Positions 6,547-15,829 of a stretch of 37,585 bases of DNA are shown one piece after another; position 1 is the stretch's first letter, and every line of letters begins with the position of its first letter. Made by a program: the position numbers and the translations under genes. Below the pieces are notes generated by a model, which was not told the origin of the DNA, searched no databases, and saw nothing but the letters and a program-made list of their open reading frames with translations. This stretch comes from a virus. The stretch spans positions 1 to 37,585 of the IMG/VR virus record IMGVR_UViG_3300032285_000369; one strand, 5' to 3'.

Positions 6547-6914
6547 TGTTTTATGGTAAAGAAAATATGGAAAAGAACTTTGATGTTCTTTTACAGAAAC
6601 TACAACAACAAGAATTGTTTTTGTTTGAACCAATGCCAAGTTTTAAATTGAATGAAAGATGGACTGACGAATTTCGTATTCGTGATGGTCATACTAAACT
6701 AGCAGATGGTACTTGGGTAACAATTCATAAAGTAAATGATTGGGTTGAGAAACTTAAGAAAGATACCACAGAGTTGTATGAAGATAATCAAGAAACTCGT
6801 AATAAGTTGACTCTTGCTAGACGAAAGAATCGTGAGATGGAATATGGATTGCGAGTTGCTGAGAAAGCATTGAAGAATTCGCTTGCGCTAACTAAGGAGA
6901 TGATTGATGAGTGA
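6546..6914 (+). CDS. Hypothetical coiled-coil protein (122 aa)
   Basis: A 122-residue protein whose ATG at 6546 shares a base with the preceding TAA; GAGGGGGAC upstream serves as ribosome binding site. The first 60 residues contain short strands (WTDEFRIRDGHTKLADGTWVTIHK). The rest is one long charged helix with heptad-like spacing (LKKDTTELYEDNQETRNKLTLARRK and onward), probably a coiled coil. The family was not recognised. A later ATG at 6570 is possible but has a weaker binding site. Confidence 0.68.
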   Translation: MFYGKENMEKNFDVLLQKLQQQELFLFEPMPSFKLNERWTDEFRIRDGHTKLADGTWVTIHKVNDWVEKLKKDTTELYEDNQETRNKLTLARRKNREMEYGLRVAEKALKNSLALTKEMIDE

Positions 6915-7197
6915 TAAAGTATGGGTAATGGTTGAGACGATTGGAATGTTCCGCCAACGATATATGGTTGAGGTTGATCAAGCGCATCCAGAATATGCAT
7001 TAGATGATGTAACAATGGAGCGTCCAAAAGAATTCTCTCAGAAATATCTTGGTGAAACAATCACAAGTCATCGAGTAGTTTCAGAACTAGAAGCACTTGA
7101 TATTTGTGATGTAGATAATGATTATTGTCAGGGGTGGACTGATGATCAAAAGATCAAAGCATTCTTTACTAAAGATGGCGAAACGAGGGACTTTTAA
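6907..7197 (+). CDS. Conserved phage hypothetical (96 aa)
   Basis: A 96-residue acidic protein. The ATG at 6907 is chosen because AAGGAG lies six bases upstream; the TTG immediately before it is unlikely. It begins with a strand-rich VWVMVETIGMFRQRYMVEV, then a segment typical of small phage proteins (PEYALDDVTM...EFSQKYLGETI) and ends KDGETRDF. No catalytic motif is visible. It overlaps the coiled-coil gene by eight bases and shares a base with the exonuclease start. Confidence 0.7.
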   Translation: MSDKVWVMVETIGMFRQRYMVEVDQAHPEYALDDVTMERPKEFSQKYLGETITSHRVVSELEALDICDVDNDYCQGWTDDQKIKAFFTKDGETRDF

Positions 7198-7766
7198 TGT
7201 TTATTTTTGACGTAGAAACTTTGGGTGTTGAATCAAACGCAGTTATCCTATCAGCAGCATTGATTCACTTTGATCCAGAGAAACGTCCAACTTATCAAGA
7301 CTTGTTAGATAGTGCTTGCTTTGTTAAGTTAAATGCAAAGGATCAAGCGAAACGTCTTGGTAGAACTGTGGATGTTGGAACACTAGAATGGTGGGCGAAC
7401 CAGCATGAATATGTTCGCAGCGTATCGTTTGATGCAAACTCAGTAGATATGTTTGCAGAAGATGCACTTAAAGGTTTGCATAACTATATGAACAAGTTTG
7501 TTAATGCAAATGGTCAGACTATGTGGGCAAGAGGTTCTCTTGATCAGATGGCCATTGATTCTCTCGCTAAAAAACTTGACATGCAACCTATTACTGGGTA
7601 TAATATGTGGAGAGACGTTAGAACTGCTGTTGATTTAATGAGTGGCGGAACTAATGGTTATTGTGAAGTAAATCATCCTCTATTTGAACGAGCCCAAGTT
7701 ATTAAACACCATCCTGTTCATGACTGTGCTCTTGATGCTATGATGTTAATGTATGGAAAGTCTTAA
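7197..7766 (+). CDS. DEDDh 3'-5' exonuclease (DexA-like)
   Basis: A 189-residue RNase H-fold exonuclease like T4 DexA and the Rv2179c-type family. Motif I is FIFDVETLG with D5 and E7. Motif II lies in the WARGSLDQMAIDSLA region, and motif III in HHPVHDCALDAMML with H175 and D180. Such enzymes degrade single-stranded DNA or RNA from the 3' end with two metal ions. It sits directly before DNA polymerase with a TAATG junction, consistent with a role in nucleic-acid turnover during early infection. Confidence 0.85.
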   Translation: MFIFDVETLGVESNAVILSAALIHFDPEKRPTYQDLLDSACFVKLNAKDQAKRLGRTVDVGTLEWWANQHEYVRSVSFDANSVDMFAEDALKGLHNYMNKFVNANGQTMWARGSLDQMAIDSLAKKLDMQPITGYNMWRDVRTAVDLMSGGTNGYCEVNHPLFERAQVIKHHPVHDCALDAMMLMYGKS

Positions 7767-10252
7767 TGGAATTTTATACTTCGGTGCACCCGATTGGAGA
7801 TCGAATCTTCATTCGTGGTGTGGAGAATGGTAAACGCTACCAACGTAAACTAGACTTCAGTCCTACCCTTTACGTAACTTCAAAGAAACCCTCCAAGTGG
7901 AAGACACTGGAGGGAACATTCGTTGATGAAGTTAATCCTGGATCTATTAAAGATACTCGAGAGTTTATCAAACGATATGAGGGTGTTCAAGGGTTTGATG
8001 TTTATGGAAACTCAAACTACGCATATCAATACATCAGCGATAACTATTCGCATGATGTTAACTGGGATATGGAGCAGATTAAAGTATTCACCATTGATAT
8101 TGAGACTTCAACTGAGAATGGTTTCCCTGATATTAAATCTGCCAATGAAGAGATCCTACTAATCACTGTTAAAGAACTTTCTACAAAACGAATTATTACT
8201 TTCGGCAGCAAAGCATATGTCAACCCACGTGAAGATGTAATTTATGTTAATTGTAAAGATGAACATAATCTTCTTACTCAGTTTCTAGAGTTTTGGACTA
8301 AGAGTCATCCCGATGTTATCACTGGTTGGAATACTGACTTCTTTGACATGCCGTATCTTATTCGTAGGATTGAACGTGAACTTGGGGATGGTGAATCCAA
8401 CAAACTAAGTCCATGGGGATATGTTAATGAGCGTAAAACTTTCATTAAAGGTAATGAAGAGATTCACTATGACATTATCGGTATTGCTCAGTTAGATTAT
8501 CTTGAACTGTATAAGAAATATACATATTCTAAACAGGAAAGTTATCGTTTGGATTATATCGCTGGTGAAGAACTTGGTGACAAGAAGAAAGTAAATCCAG
8601 GCGATTCATTCAAAGATTTTTATACTAATCACTGGCAGCAGTTCGTTGACTATAATATTCATGACGTAGAGTTGGTTGACAAACTAGAAGACAAAATGCG
8701 TCTAATCGAACTGCATTTGACGATGGCTTATAATGCTAAGATTAATTTCGAAGATGTGTATTCGCAGGTTCGTATGTGGGATACGATTATCTATAACCAC
8801 CTACGTAAAAAGGGTATTGTTGTTCCTGCTAAATCCCATTCAGGTAAAGATGCGCAGTTCGAAGGTGCTTATGTTAAAGATCCAATCGTTGGTCTTCATA
8901 AATGGATGGCATCGTTTGACTTGAACTCATTGTATCCGCATTTGATTATGCAGTATAATATTAGTCCTGAGACTTTGACATCTGAAAAGATTAGTGTAAC
9001 TGTTGATAAACTTTTGAATCAAGAGATTGATACTACATATGTTAAACAACGAGATCTTGCGCTAACTGCAAATGGTTGGACATATACTAAAGAGTTCAAA
9101 GGTTTCATGCCTGAGTTGATGGAAAAGATGTATACTGACCGAAGCAAGTTTAAGAAGCAGATGCTAAAGGTTCAACAGGAATACGAGAAAGATAAGTCTC
9201 AGAAACATTTACTCAAAGATATTTCTCGTTTGAATAACCTTCAAATGGCTATGAAGATTGCGCTGAACTCTGCTTATGGTGCTATGGGTAATCAGTATTT
9301 CCGATACTTTGATATCCGTATGGCTGAAGGTATTACTACGTCAGGTCAGTTGTCTATTCGTTGGATGGCTAATAAGTTAAACGCATTCATGAATAAAACC
9401 CTTAAGACTGAGGGTAAAGATTATGTAGTTGCCATTGATACTGATTCAATCTATCTTACACTTGAAACATTAGTTGAGACAATGTGTGAAGGCAAGACTG
9501 ATGAGCAGAAAATTAAGTTCATGGACAAAGTTTGTGAAGATGTTTTCCAACCATTCATTGATTCAGGTTATCAAGAATTAGCAGATTATATGAATGCGTA
9601 TAGTCAGAAGATGCAAATGAAACGAGAGGTTCTGGCTGATAAAGGTATCTGGACTGCTAAGAAAAGATATATCCTTAATGTTCACAACTCAGAGGGTGTT
9701 CAATATGCGAAACCTAAAATTAAAGTTATGGGTCTTGAAATGGTCAAGTCCTCTACTCCTGCGGTTATTCGTGATAAATTGCGAGATTCAATTGAGGTTA
9801 TCCTTAAAGGAAATCAAGCAGATCTTCAGAACTACATTATGTCGTTTCGTAAAGAGTTCGATAAACTTCCAGTTGAAGAGATTGCGTTTCCACGTGGTGT
9901 GAATGGCATGAAACAGTACGCAGGTTCGCCTATCTATTCTAAGGGAACTCCGATCCATGTTCGAGGTGCTTTGCTATTCAATCACTATACTAAGAAGATG
10001 GGTCTTGATAAAAAATATCAACCGATTCGTGATGGCGATAAGATTCGTTTTGTTTATGTTCGTAAACCAAACCCATTTCAAGAAGATGTTATTGCGTTTA
10101 GTCAAGAGTTGCCATCAGAGTTTGATTTATTATCCTACATAGATTATGATAAGATGTTTGAAAAGGTATTTACTGATGCTCTTCAAATTGTTATTCAACC
10201 ATTAGGATGGTCTACTTCTGAACAAAGTTCACTAGAGGATTTCTTTGGTTAA
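7766..10252 (+). CDS. Family B DNA polymerase (gp43)
   Basis: Phage replicative polymerase with proofreading, 828 residues (T4 gp43 is about 898). Exonuclease motifs: FTIDIETS with D111 and E113, NTDFFDMPYL (Exo II) and YNIHDVELV (Exo III). Polymerase motifs: FDLNSLYPHLIMQYN (A), KIALNSAYGAMGNQ (B), VAIDTDSIYLTLE (C) and AKKRYIL (thumb side). The C-terminus, SSLEDFFG, matches the expected clamp-binding tail, as in T4/RB69 where the last residues of gp43 bind the sliding clamp. The start shares a base with the exonuclease stop, and the 3' end overlaps the next gene by eight bases. Confidence 0.97.
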   Translation: MEFYTSVHPIGDRIFIRGVENGKRYQRKLDFSPTLYVTSKKPSKWKTLEGTFVDEVNPGSIKDTREFIKRYEGVQGFDVYGNSNYAYQYISDNYSHDVNWDMEQIKVFTIDIETSTENGFPDIKSANEEILLITVKELSTKRIITFGSKAYVNPREDVIYVNCKDEHNLLTQFLEFWTKSHPDVITGWNTDFFDMPYLIRRIERELGDGESNKLSPWGYVNERKTFIKGNEEIHYDIIGIAQLDYLELYKKYTYSKQESYRLDYIAGEELGDKKKVNPGDSFKDFYTNHWQQFVDYNIHDVELVDKLEDKMRLIELHLTMAYNAKINFEDVYSQVRMWDTIIYNHLRKKGIVVPAKSHSGKDAQFEGAYVKDPIVGLHKWMASFDLNSLYPHLIMQYNISPETLTSEKISVTVDKLLNQEIDTTYVKQRDLALTANGWTYTKEFKGFMPELMEKMYTDRSKFKKQMLKVQQEYEKDKSQKHLLKDISRLNNLQMAMKIALNSAYGAMGNQYFRYFDIRMAEGITTSGQLSIRWMANKLNAFMNKTLKTEGKDYVVAIDTDSIYLTLETLVETMCEGKTDEQKIKFMDKVCEDVFQPFIDSGYQELADYMNAYSQKMQMKREVLADKGIWTAKKRYILNVHNSEGVQYAKPKIKVMGLEMVKSSTPAVIRDKLRDSIEVILKGNQADLQNYIMSFRKEFDKLPVEEIAFPRGVNGMKQYAGSPIYSKGTPIHVRGALLFNHYTKKMGLDKKYQPIRDGDKIRFVYVRKPNPFQEDVIAFSQELPSEFDLLSYIDYDKMFEKVFTDALQIVIQPLGWSTSEQSSLEDFFG

Positions 10253-10793
10253 TATACGTATTATTAAAACTGGAATTAATGTTTCTAAAATATTGAAACA
10301 GTTAAAAGAACACCCAGAAGATTGGATGTCTCAGAGAAACATTGATGGTGCACAATCTCTACTTGATAGAGGTTATGATGATATCCCAGTTGGAAATCTT
10401 CAGCTGGTTATGGGTGGTATAAATCATCCTGAAGAATTTGTTGGAGATAGTGAGATGTGTATCCCAACTCCAGCAATAAAGAATCATACAGAGATTGTAG
10501 GATTTATGAAACGCAACTTTAAAAAATTTAGTCGTTGTGGTTTCTTATCATTACCAGTTGGTGGTATAGTTGGTCGCCATATTGATGAAGGGTCTTATTA
10601 TCTTACAAGAGATCGTTATCATTTATCCCTTCAGGGTAGATATAGATATTTTGTAGGCGATGAGTATTATGATGTTGAACCTGGAACATTACTGTGGTTC
10701 AATAATAAACTTATGCACGGAACTGAGAACATTGGAGACTGTACTAGAGTCACATTTGTATTTGATGTTCCGCATTCTAAAAACAATCCATAG
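10245..10793 (+). CDS. Asp/Asn beta-hydroxylase-like 2OG-Fe(II) oxygenase
   Basis: A 182-residue cupin-fold oxygenase of the aspartyl/asparaginyl beta-hydroxylase type. Key residues: H112-x-D114 in GRHIDEG, R/H residues in RDRYHLSLQG, distal H158 in LMHGTEN and R168 in CTRVTFVF for 2-oxoglutarate. Substrates in phages are unknown; protein or small-molecule hydroxylation is likely. No ATG is available near the N-terminus. The TTG at 10245, inside the polymerase stop region and preceded by AGAGGA, is the best start, which implies translational coupling to the polymerase. Confidence 0.82.
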   Translation: MVNIRIIKTGINVSKILKQLKEHPEDWMSQRNIDGAQSLLDRGYDDIPVGNLQLVMGGINHPEEFVGDSEMCIPTPAIKNHTEIVGFMKRNFKKFSRCGFLSLPVGGIVGRHIDEGSYYLTRDRYHLSLQGRYRYFVGDEYYDVEPGTLLWFNNKLMHGTENIGDCTRVTFVFDVPHSKNNP

Positions 10794-10801
10794 GAGGATA
10801 T

Positions 10802-11053
10802 ATGAAGGTATTAAAATTTTATGCTGAGTGGTGTGGACCATGTAAAGCAATGACTCAAGTTATTAAAAATGCTAGCGATAAGATTACCATCCCTGTAGAA
10901 GAGATTGATATCGATGCTGAGATTATGACTTCAGTGGAGTATGGGGTTCGTTCTGTTCCAACAATGATTCTCGTTGATGAGAATGGCACTGAATTAAAAC
11001 GTCAAGTTGGCGCAATGAATGAAACACAATTGTTGGACTTTCTAAAGGTATAA
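10802..11053 (+). CDS. Thioredoxin
   Basis: An 83-residue small thioredoxin with the exact active site WCGPC (C11 and C14), followed by the cis-proline loop VRSVPTMIL and a GAMNETQLLDFL helix. It lacks the first beta strand and helix of full-length bacterial thioredoxin, as usual for phage versions. A strong AGGAGG lies just upstream. It probably reduces the phage ribonucleotide reductase or other redox partners. It lies 8 bases after the oxygenase gene and 1 base before uvsX. Confidence 0.9.
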   Translation: MKVLKFYAEWCGPCKAMTQVIKNASDKITIPVEEIDIDAEIMTSVEYGVRSVPTMILVDENGTELKRQVGAMNETQLLDFLKV

Positions 11054-11054
11054 T

Positions 11055-12122
11055 ATGAGCATTTTAGACAAAATCAAAAAGAATTCAACCATCAAAGACT
11101 CTGCGATTCTATCTGAATCAAAGTTCTTTAAGAAGAAGGATATGATTCCTACTTCTGTTCCTATTATCAACGTAGCCCTATCAGGTCGCCTTGATGGTGG
11201 ATTAACTCCAGGCATTACTATGTGGGCTGGTCCATCAAAACATTTTAAAACTGCTTTCAGCTTGCTGATGGCAAAATCTTACTTGGACAAATACCCAGAT
11301 GCTGCTTTACTTTTTTATGATAGTGAGTTCGGTACTCCTCAGTCTTACTTTGATACTTTCGGGATCGACACATCCAGAGTTGTTCATACTCCACTTACCG
11401 ATGTAGAACAATTGAAGTTTGACATTATGCAACAACTACAAAACGTAGAGCGTGGTGATCATTTAATTATTGTTATTGATTCTATTGGTAACCTTGCTTC
11501 TAAGAAAGAAGTTGATGACGCACTAGAAGGTAAGTCTACTGCAGATATGACTCGAGCAAAACAAATGAAGTCTTTGTTCCGTATGGTAACTCCACACTTA
11601 AACTTAAAAGATATTCCACTGGTTGTTGTCAACCATACATATATGGAGATCGGTTTATTTCCGAAAGCCATCGTTGGTGGTGGTACTGGTGCAATGTATT
11701 CAGCAGACAATGTCTATATCCTCGGACGTCAGCAAGAGAAAGAAGGTAGTGAGATTGTTGGTTATAACTTTATTATCAACGTGGAGAAAAGTCGTTATGT
11801 CAAAGAAAAATCCAAAATCCCTGTTAGTGTTACTTTTGATGGTGGTTTGTCTAAGTGGTCTGGTCTACTTGACGTTGCACTTGAGTCAGGACACGTGGTC
11901 AAGCCATCGAACGGCTGGTACAGTAAGGTGGATCAAGATGGGGTTGTAGAAGATAAAAAGTATCGTGTTAAAGATACTGACTCAAAAGATTTTTGGATGT
12001 CAATCCTTACAAGTAAAACATTCTATGATTTTATCAAGAACAAATATTCTATCGGGCAGGGTGAAGTAATGATGCGTGATGATCTTGATGAAGCACTTGA
12101 GGCTCTAGAATTTGATGAGTGA
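11055..12122 (+). CDS. uvsX: UvsX RecA-like recombinase
   Basis: A 355-residue strand-exchange protein. The Walker A is AGPSKHFKT (residues 58-66), very like T4 UvsX GPSKxFK. A DSEFG follows (YDSEFGTPQSYF), the Walker B is LIIVIDSIG, and the VVNHTY and GGGTGAMYSADN segments are diagnostic. The acidic C-terminus (ALEALEFDE) matches other UvsX proteins that use it to regulate DNA binding. It drives recombination-dependent replication with gp41, which lies two genes downstream. Confidence 0.95.
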   Translation: MSILDKIKKNSTIKDSAILSESKFFKKKDMIPTSVPIINVALSGRLDGGLTPGITMWAGPSKHFKTAFSLLMAKSYLDKYPDAALLFYDSEFGTPQSYFDTFGIDTSRVVHTPLTDVEQLKFDIMQQLQNVERGDHLIIVIDSIGNLASKKEVDDALEGKSTADMTRAKQMKSLFRMVTPHLNLKDIPLVVVNHTYMEIGLFPKAIVGGGTGAMYSADNVYILGRQQEKEGSEIVGYNFIINVEKSRYVKEKSKIPVSVTFDGGLSKWSGLLDVALESGHVVKPSNGWYSKVDQDGVVEDKKYRVKDTDSKDFWMSILTSKTFYDFIKNKYSIGQGEVMMRDDLDEALEALEFDE

Positions 12123-12408
12123 ACATCTTGCGAAACCTTATGTTCTAGTTGAGAATCGCAAAACAGGACATGATGCGATAAAGTTGACTTCTGGACCATT
12201 TGAAGGTATAATATATTCTTACGGTAAGGTTAAGTTTGACGAGCAATCTGATGATACTTGCAAACTTAACTTTGAGTATGAAGTCCATAATAATCAGATA
12301 GAGTACAACAAAGAAGAATTTGAATTCTATATTGGTGAACTTCTTCAGTTTATTATGGCAGAAGAACTACAAAGAAACAACATTACTTACACTGGCGGAA
12401 CTGAATGA
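12115..12408 (+). CDS. Conserved hypothetical between uvsX and gp41
   Basis: A 97-residue protein starting MSEHLAKPYVLVENRKTGHDAIKL. It overlaps the uvsX 3' end by eight bases and the gp41 start by ATGA. It is mostly short strands (GPFEGIIYSYGKVKF, FEYEV) followed by a helix and ends NITYTGGTE. The same kind of short gene sits between uvsX and the helicase gene in related marine T4-like phages, which suggests a replication or recombination accessory role. That role is inferred from position only. Confidence 0.72.
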   Translation: MSEHLAKPYVLVENRKTGHDAIKLTSGPFEGIIYSYGKVKFDEQSDDTCKLNFEYEVHNNQIEYNKEEFEFYIGELLQFIMAEELQRNNITYTGGTE

Positions 12409-13802
12409 GAATTGAAACAAAGATTTTAACTAATCTTGTATATGATGAAGAATATTGTCGTAAGGTAATCCCTTTTATCCGCACTGATTATTTCTCTGAA
12501 AGAAAAGAAGCAATCATTGCTAAGATCATTGTGGATTTCTTTACCAAATATAATAAGCCATTAACAAAAGAAATTCTTTCTATTGAAGTTGGTAATCGAA
12601 CTGACATTAATGACAAAGAACTTTCTGACATTAATACTTACGTAGAAACAATGACTCATGAGGAAGTTAATGAGTCTTGGATGATGGAACAAACTGAGAA
12701 ATTTTGTAAAGATAAGGCAGTTTATAATGCGATTCTACACTCTATTAAAATCATCGATGGAGGAGATAAAGTCCACACCAAGGACTCAATTCCTTCTATA
12801 CTCTCTGATGCTCTTGCCGTTTCTTTTGATAACCATGTTGGTCATGACTATATCGAAGATAGTGATGCTCGCTATGAATATTATCATAGGGTTGAAGAGA
12901 AGTTGCCTTTCGATTTGGATATGTTTAACAAGATCACTAAGGGTGGTCTATCGAAGAAAACCCTTAACATCGTATTGGCTGGCACTGGTGTTGGTAAATC
13001 TTTGTTTATGTGCCACGTGGCTGCTGGTGTTCTAGTCCAAGGTAAGAATGTTCTTTACATTACTATGGAAATGGCTGAAGAACGAATCGCTGAACGTATC
13101 GATGCGAACTTGTTGAACCTTACCATGGATGAGTTGAAAGTTATTGATAAAGATATCTTTGATAATCGTATTAAGAAAATCTCAAGTAAGACTCAAGGTA
13201 AATTAATCGTTAAAGAATATCCAACTGCAGGTGCGCATGCTGGTCACTTCAGAGCATTGCTTGAAGAGTTGAAGTTGAAGCGTGAGTTCTTACCTGATAT
13301 TATCTTTATTGACTATCTAAACATTTGCGCAAGTCAGCGTATGAAGCAAGGTGGAAGTATTAATTCTTATACATATATTAAGTCCATCGCTGAAGAGTTA
13401 CGTGGTTTGGCTGTTGAATATAATGTTCCGATTGTTTCAGCCACGCAAACTACTCGAAGTGGATTTACAAATAGCGATCCAGGTTTGGAAGATACTTCTG
13501 AATCGTTTGGATTACCTGCCACTGCTGACTTGATGTTTGCGTTAGTTTCAAATGAAGAACTTGAACAACTGAATCAGATTATTGTGAAACAATTAAAGAA
13601 TCGTTACAACGATCCTAGTTTCTACAAGAGGTTTGTTATTGGAGTTGATCGAGCGAAGATGAAGTTATATGATGTTGAAGCATCTGCTCAAGTAGGTTTA
13701 TCTGACTCTGGGCAGACAAAGGAAGTTGATGTTCCTATGTTTGATAAGAGTGAGTTTGGAAAGAGACAGAAAGCAGAAGGTTTCAGTGGGTTTAAGTTTT
13801 AG
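12405..13802 (+). CDS. Replicative DNA helicase (gp41, DnaB-like)
   Basis: A 465-residue hexameric helicase of the DnaB/gp41 superfamily. An N-terminal helical domain is followed by the RecA-like core: Walker A LAGTGVGKSLFM (about residues 191-202), ITMEMAEERIAERIDA, Walker B PDIIFIDYLNIC, and VSATQTTRSG with the DTSESFGLPATADL segment. It unwinds the parental duplex 5' to 3' and works with the gp61-like primase at 32954. It lies upstream of the TET/JBP-like gene, separated by nine bases that hold a GGAG. Confidence 0.95.
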   Translation: MRIETKILTNLVYDEEYCRKVIPFIRTDYFSERKEAIIAKIIVDFFTKYNKPLTKEILSIEVGNRTDINDKELSDINTYVETMTHEEVNESWMMEQTEKFCKDKAVYNAILHSIKIIDGGDKVHTKDSIPSILSDALAVSFDNHVGHDYIEDSDARYEYYHRVEEKLPFDLDMFNKITKGGLSKKTLNIVLAGTGVGKSLFMCHVAAGVLVQGKNVLYITMEMAEERIAERIDANLLNLTMDELKVIDKDIFDNRIKKISSKTQGKLIVKEYPTAGAHAGHFRALLEELKLKREFLPDIIFIDYLNICASQRMKQGGSINSYTYIKSIAEELRGLAVEYNVPIVSATQTTRSGFTNSDPGLEDTSESFGLPATADLMFALVSNEELEQLNQIIVKQLKNRYNDPSFYKRFVIGVDRAKMKLYDVEASAQVGLSDSGQTKEVDVPMFDKSEFGKRQKAEGFSGFKF

Positions 13803-13811
13803 GAGAAAGAT

Positions 13812-15125
13812 ATGGTTAAGATAATTGTAGCAGAACAGAAACATAATTGTGAACATCTTCTTGGTAAGTTTGTTGATGAATCACATTATGATCATCTTAT
13901 TGAAGAAGATACTGATGTTTATATGCCACCACAATTTGGTGAAGATCCAATCTCAGAGAAACGAATCGTATTGAAGTTTCGTAAAAATTATTTTAGTAAA
14001 GAGCAGCAAGATGCAGCATACGTCGGACTTAGAGAAGCAGCTATTCGCACAGAGAATCGAGGACTTGCTTCTGGTATCAAGGATGGCATTCTTGCCACAA
14101 CTGAAGGAAGAGAATGGGTAACAAATTATCAAGATGAGATGATGCGTGCCCTCATTAAGAATCGTAACTCTGCTCTTGATAATGAAGATGTCATCGATAC
14201 TGTTCGTGCCAAATATCCACGTGAAGTAGATAAGAAGATGGCTGGTGGTGATGGTAAAAATAATGTATGGGTTATCTCTCGTTTCCGTGGTAAATTTGAT
14301 TTTGAAGCATGGCTTGACTCAATTAAATCATTTACACGTGAAGAAAGAGCCAAAGCAACAGAAGAAGTTATGAAGATGGTTAGCACAACTACTTACGGTA
14401 GTGCTGTTAACTCTGGCATTGCTGGGTGGTTCGATCGTTATCCACGTATTCCTTATGGACGTGCTACTTCTTATACTCGCGATAACTTTGACAAATTTAA
14501 AATGTCATACCCATTCCTTCAAAATCTTGCTGAAGGTTTTAAGAATCTTTTACCAGAACGCTATGCTGCTCAAATGTCTGCAGCAAATAAACTAGACCCA
14601 AGGTTCTTAGTTCCAGGAACACCATTTACAACAGTAACTGTTAATAAAACATTTAGAACTGCTGCACATAGAGATGCTGGTGATTTAAATGAAGGTTTGT
14701 CTAATCTATTAACATTGTCTAACGATGGTAAATATACTGGAGGATATTTGATTGCACCTGAGTATCGTGTTGCGGTTAATGTTCGTCCAGGAGATTTGCT
14801 TCTTATTAATAATCACGAAGTTATGCACGGCAATACACCTATCGTTTGTGAAGAAGGCTCTGAGCGTGTATCATTGGTAGTTTATTTCCGTGAGAAAATG
14901 TTAGAACTTGGTTCGCATGAATACGAAGACTGTCGTTATAACTTTGTTGAATCTCGTAGACTAAACAAAGAACATCCATTATGGAAACCACTATGGAATG
15001 GCGTATCAGAATCTATGTGGGATAGTCAAGAATGGTATGACTATCTTGAATCTAAATTGGGTCAAGAAGAACTACACAAATATCATCCTGAGGCAAATTC
15101 TTCTTCATTAGAAAGTTTCTTCTGA
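13812..15125 (+). CDS. TET/JBP-like 2OG-Fe(II) DNA base dioxygenase
   Basis: A 437-residue protein whose C-terminal half matches the TET/JBP oxygenase pattern: FTTVTVNKTFRTAAHRDAGD with H286 and D288 as iron ligands, a glycine-rich GKYTGGYLIAPEYRVA, PGDLLLINNHEVMHGN with the distal histidine (H335 or H339), and R352 in ERVSLVVYFRE for 2-oxoglutarate. In this family the enzyme oxidises the methyl group of thymine (JBP) or 5-methylcytosine (TET) in DNA. The N-terminal ~200 residues are unassigned. The last residues, SSSLESFF, nearly repeat the polymerase tail and may bind the sliding clamp. TAGGAGAAAGAT precedes the start. Confidence 0.8.
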   Translation: MVKIIVAEQKHNCEHLLGKFVDESHYDHLIEEDTDVYMPPQFGEDPISEKRIVLKFRKNYFSKEQQDAAYVGLREAAIRTENRGLASGIKDGILATTEGREWVTNYQDEMMRALIKNRNSALDNEDVIDTVRAKYPREVDKKMAGGDGKNNVWVISRFRGKFDFEAWLDSIKSFTREERAKATEEVMKMVSTTTYGSAVNSGIAGWFDRYPRIPYGRATSYTRDNFDKFKMSYPFLQNLAEGFKNLLPERYAAQMSAANKLDPRFLVPGTPFTTVTVNKTFRTAAHRDAGDLNEGLSNLLTLSNDGKYTGGYLIAPEYRVAVNVRPGDLLLINNHEVMHGNTPIVCEEGSERVSLVVYFREKMLELGSHEYEDCRYNFVESRRLNKEHPLWKPLWNGVSESMWDSQEWYDYLESKLGQEELHKYHPEANSSSLESFF

Positions 15126-15829
15126 TGTGTAGCGTTATTGGTGCTCTGATTCAGAATCCTACTGCCAAAGATTTTGAATCTATCCGTAAGATATTCCTTG
15201 AGTCAAAGATTCGAGGAATGCACGCAACTGGATTATCTTACATTAAAGATAATAAGATTGTTACATTTAAAGAAGCAGTTCCTGCGGATAGATTTACTCA
15301 TTTAGATAATTTAGAGGAGATGGTTAATGATGATGGTAATCTTTACCTTATTGGTCATTGTAGATATAGCACTAGCGATCTATTGTATAACCAACCGATA
15401 GCAAGCGAAACCCATTCTATTGTTCACAATGGAGTTATCACCCAAGAACTTCCAGAAAACTGGGGTAAGATATTTCACTATCCTTGTGAAACAAAGAATG
15501 ATTCTGAATTGGTTTTACATTCTGATAATGCTCTTGGTGAATATCCAGATGCGTCTATGGCAGTTTGTGAGTTGTCACTAGAAAAAGAACTTACTGTTTT
15601 TAGAAATGGCAAGCGTCCATTATATTTGACTTCTTTAGTAAATGGAGTTATAATTACTTCAACTGCAGATATTCCTAAACGTGCAGGTATTAGAATGCCA
15701 GCAGTTGAAGTACCAATGAATACTTACTTGACATTTGATGAACGAATGACTATGAATGTTAATCTTGTTAAGACTAACAAACCTGATTTACAGAAAGTAG
15801 ATTATGAAACTGAAACCATATCCAACTGA
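15125..15829 (+). CDS. Class II glutamine amidotransferase
   Basis: A 234-residue Ntn-type amidotransferase domain standing alone. The start is MC, so Cys2 becomes the N-terminal nucleophile after methionine removal. R30-GMHATG, GHCRYST (residues 77-83) and VHNGVI (residues 100-105) form the glutamine site as in PurF and GlmS. It would release ammonia from glutamine for a partner. That partner is probably the amidoligase, whose gene begins 26 bases before this stop. Class II amidotransferases paired with Amidoligase_2 enzymes have been predicted in phages to make or modify peptide-like metabolites. The TGATG junction couples it to the TET/JBP-like gene. Confidence 0.87.
   Translation: MCSVIGALIQNPTAKDFESIRKIFLESKIRGMHATGLSYIKDNKIVTFKEAVPADRFTHLDNLEEMVNDDGNLYLIGHCRYSTSDLLYNQPIASETHSIVHNGVITQELPENWGKIFHYPCETKNDSELVLHSDNALGEYPDASMAVCELSLEKELTVFRNGKRPLYLTSLVNGVIITSTADIPKRAGIRMPAVEVPMNTYLTFDERMTMNVNLVKTNKPDLQKVDYETETISN

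Noticed and set aside
11048-11056. TATAAT just before uvsX as a promoter
   Set aside because: The hexamer falls at the end of the thioredoxin gene and no -35 box is present at 16-18 bases; other TATAAT matches in coding sequence were rejected for the same reason.
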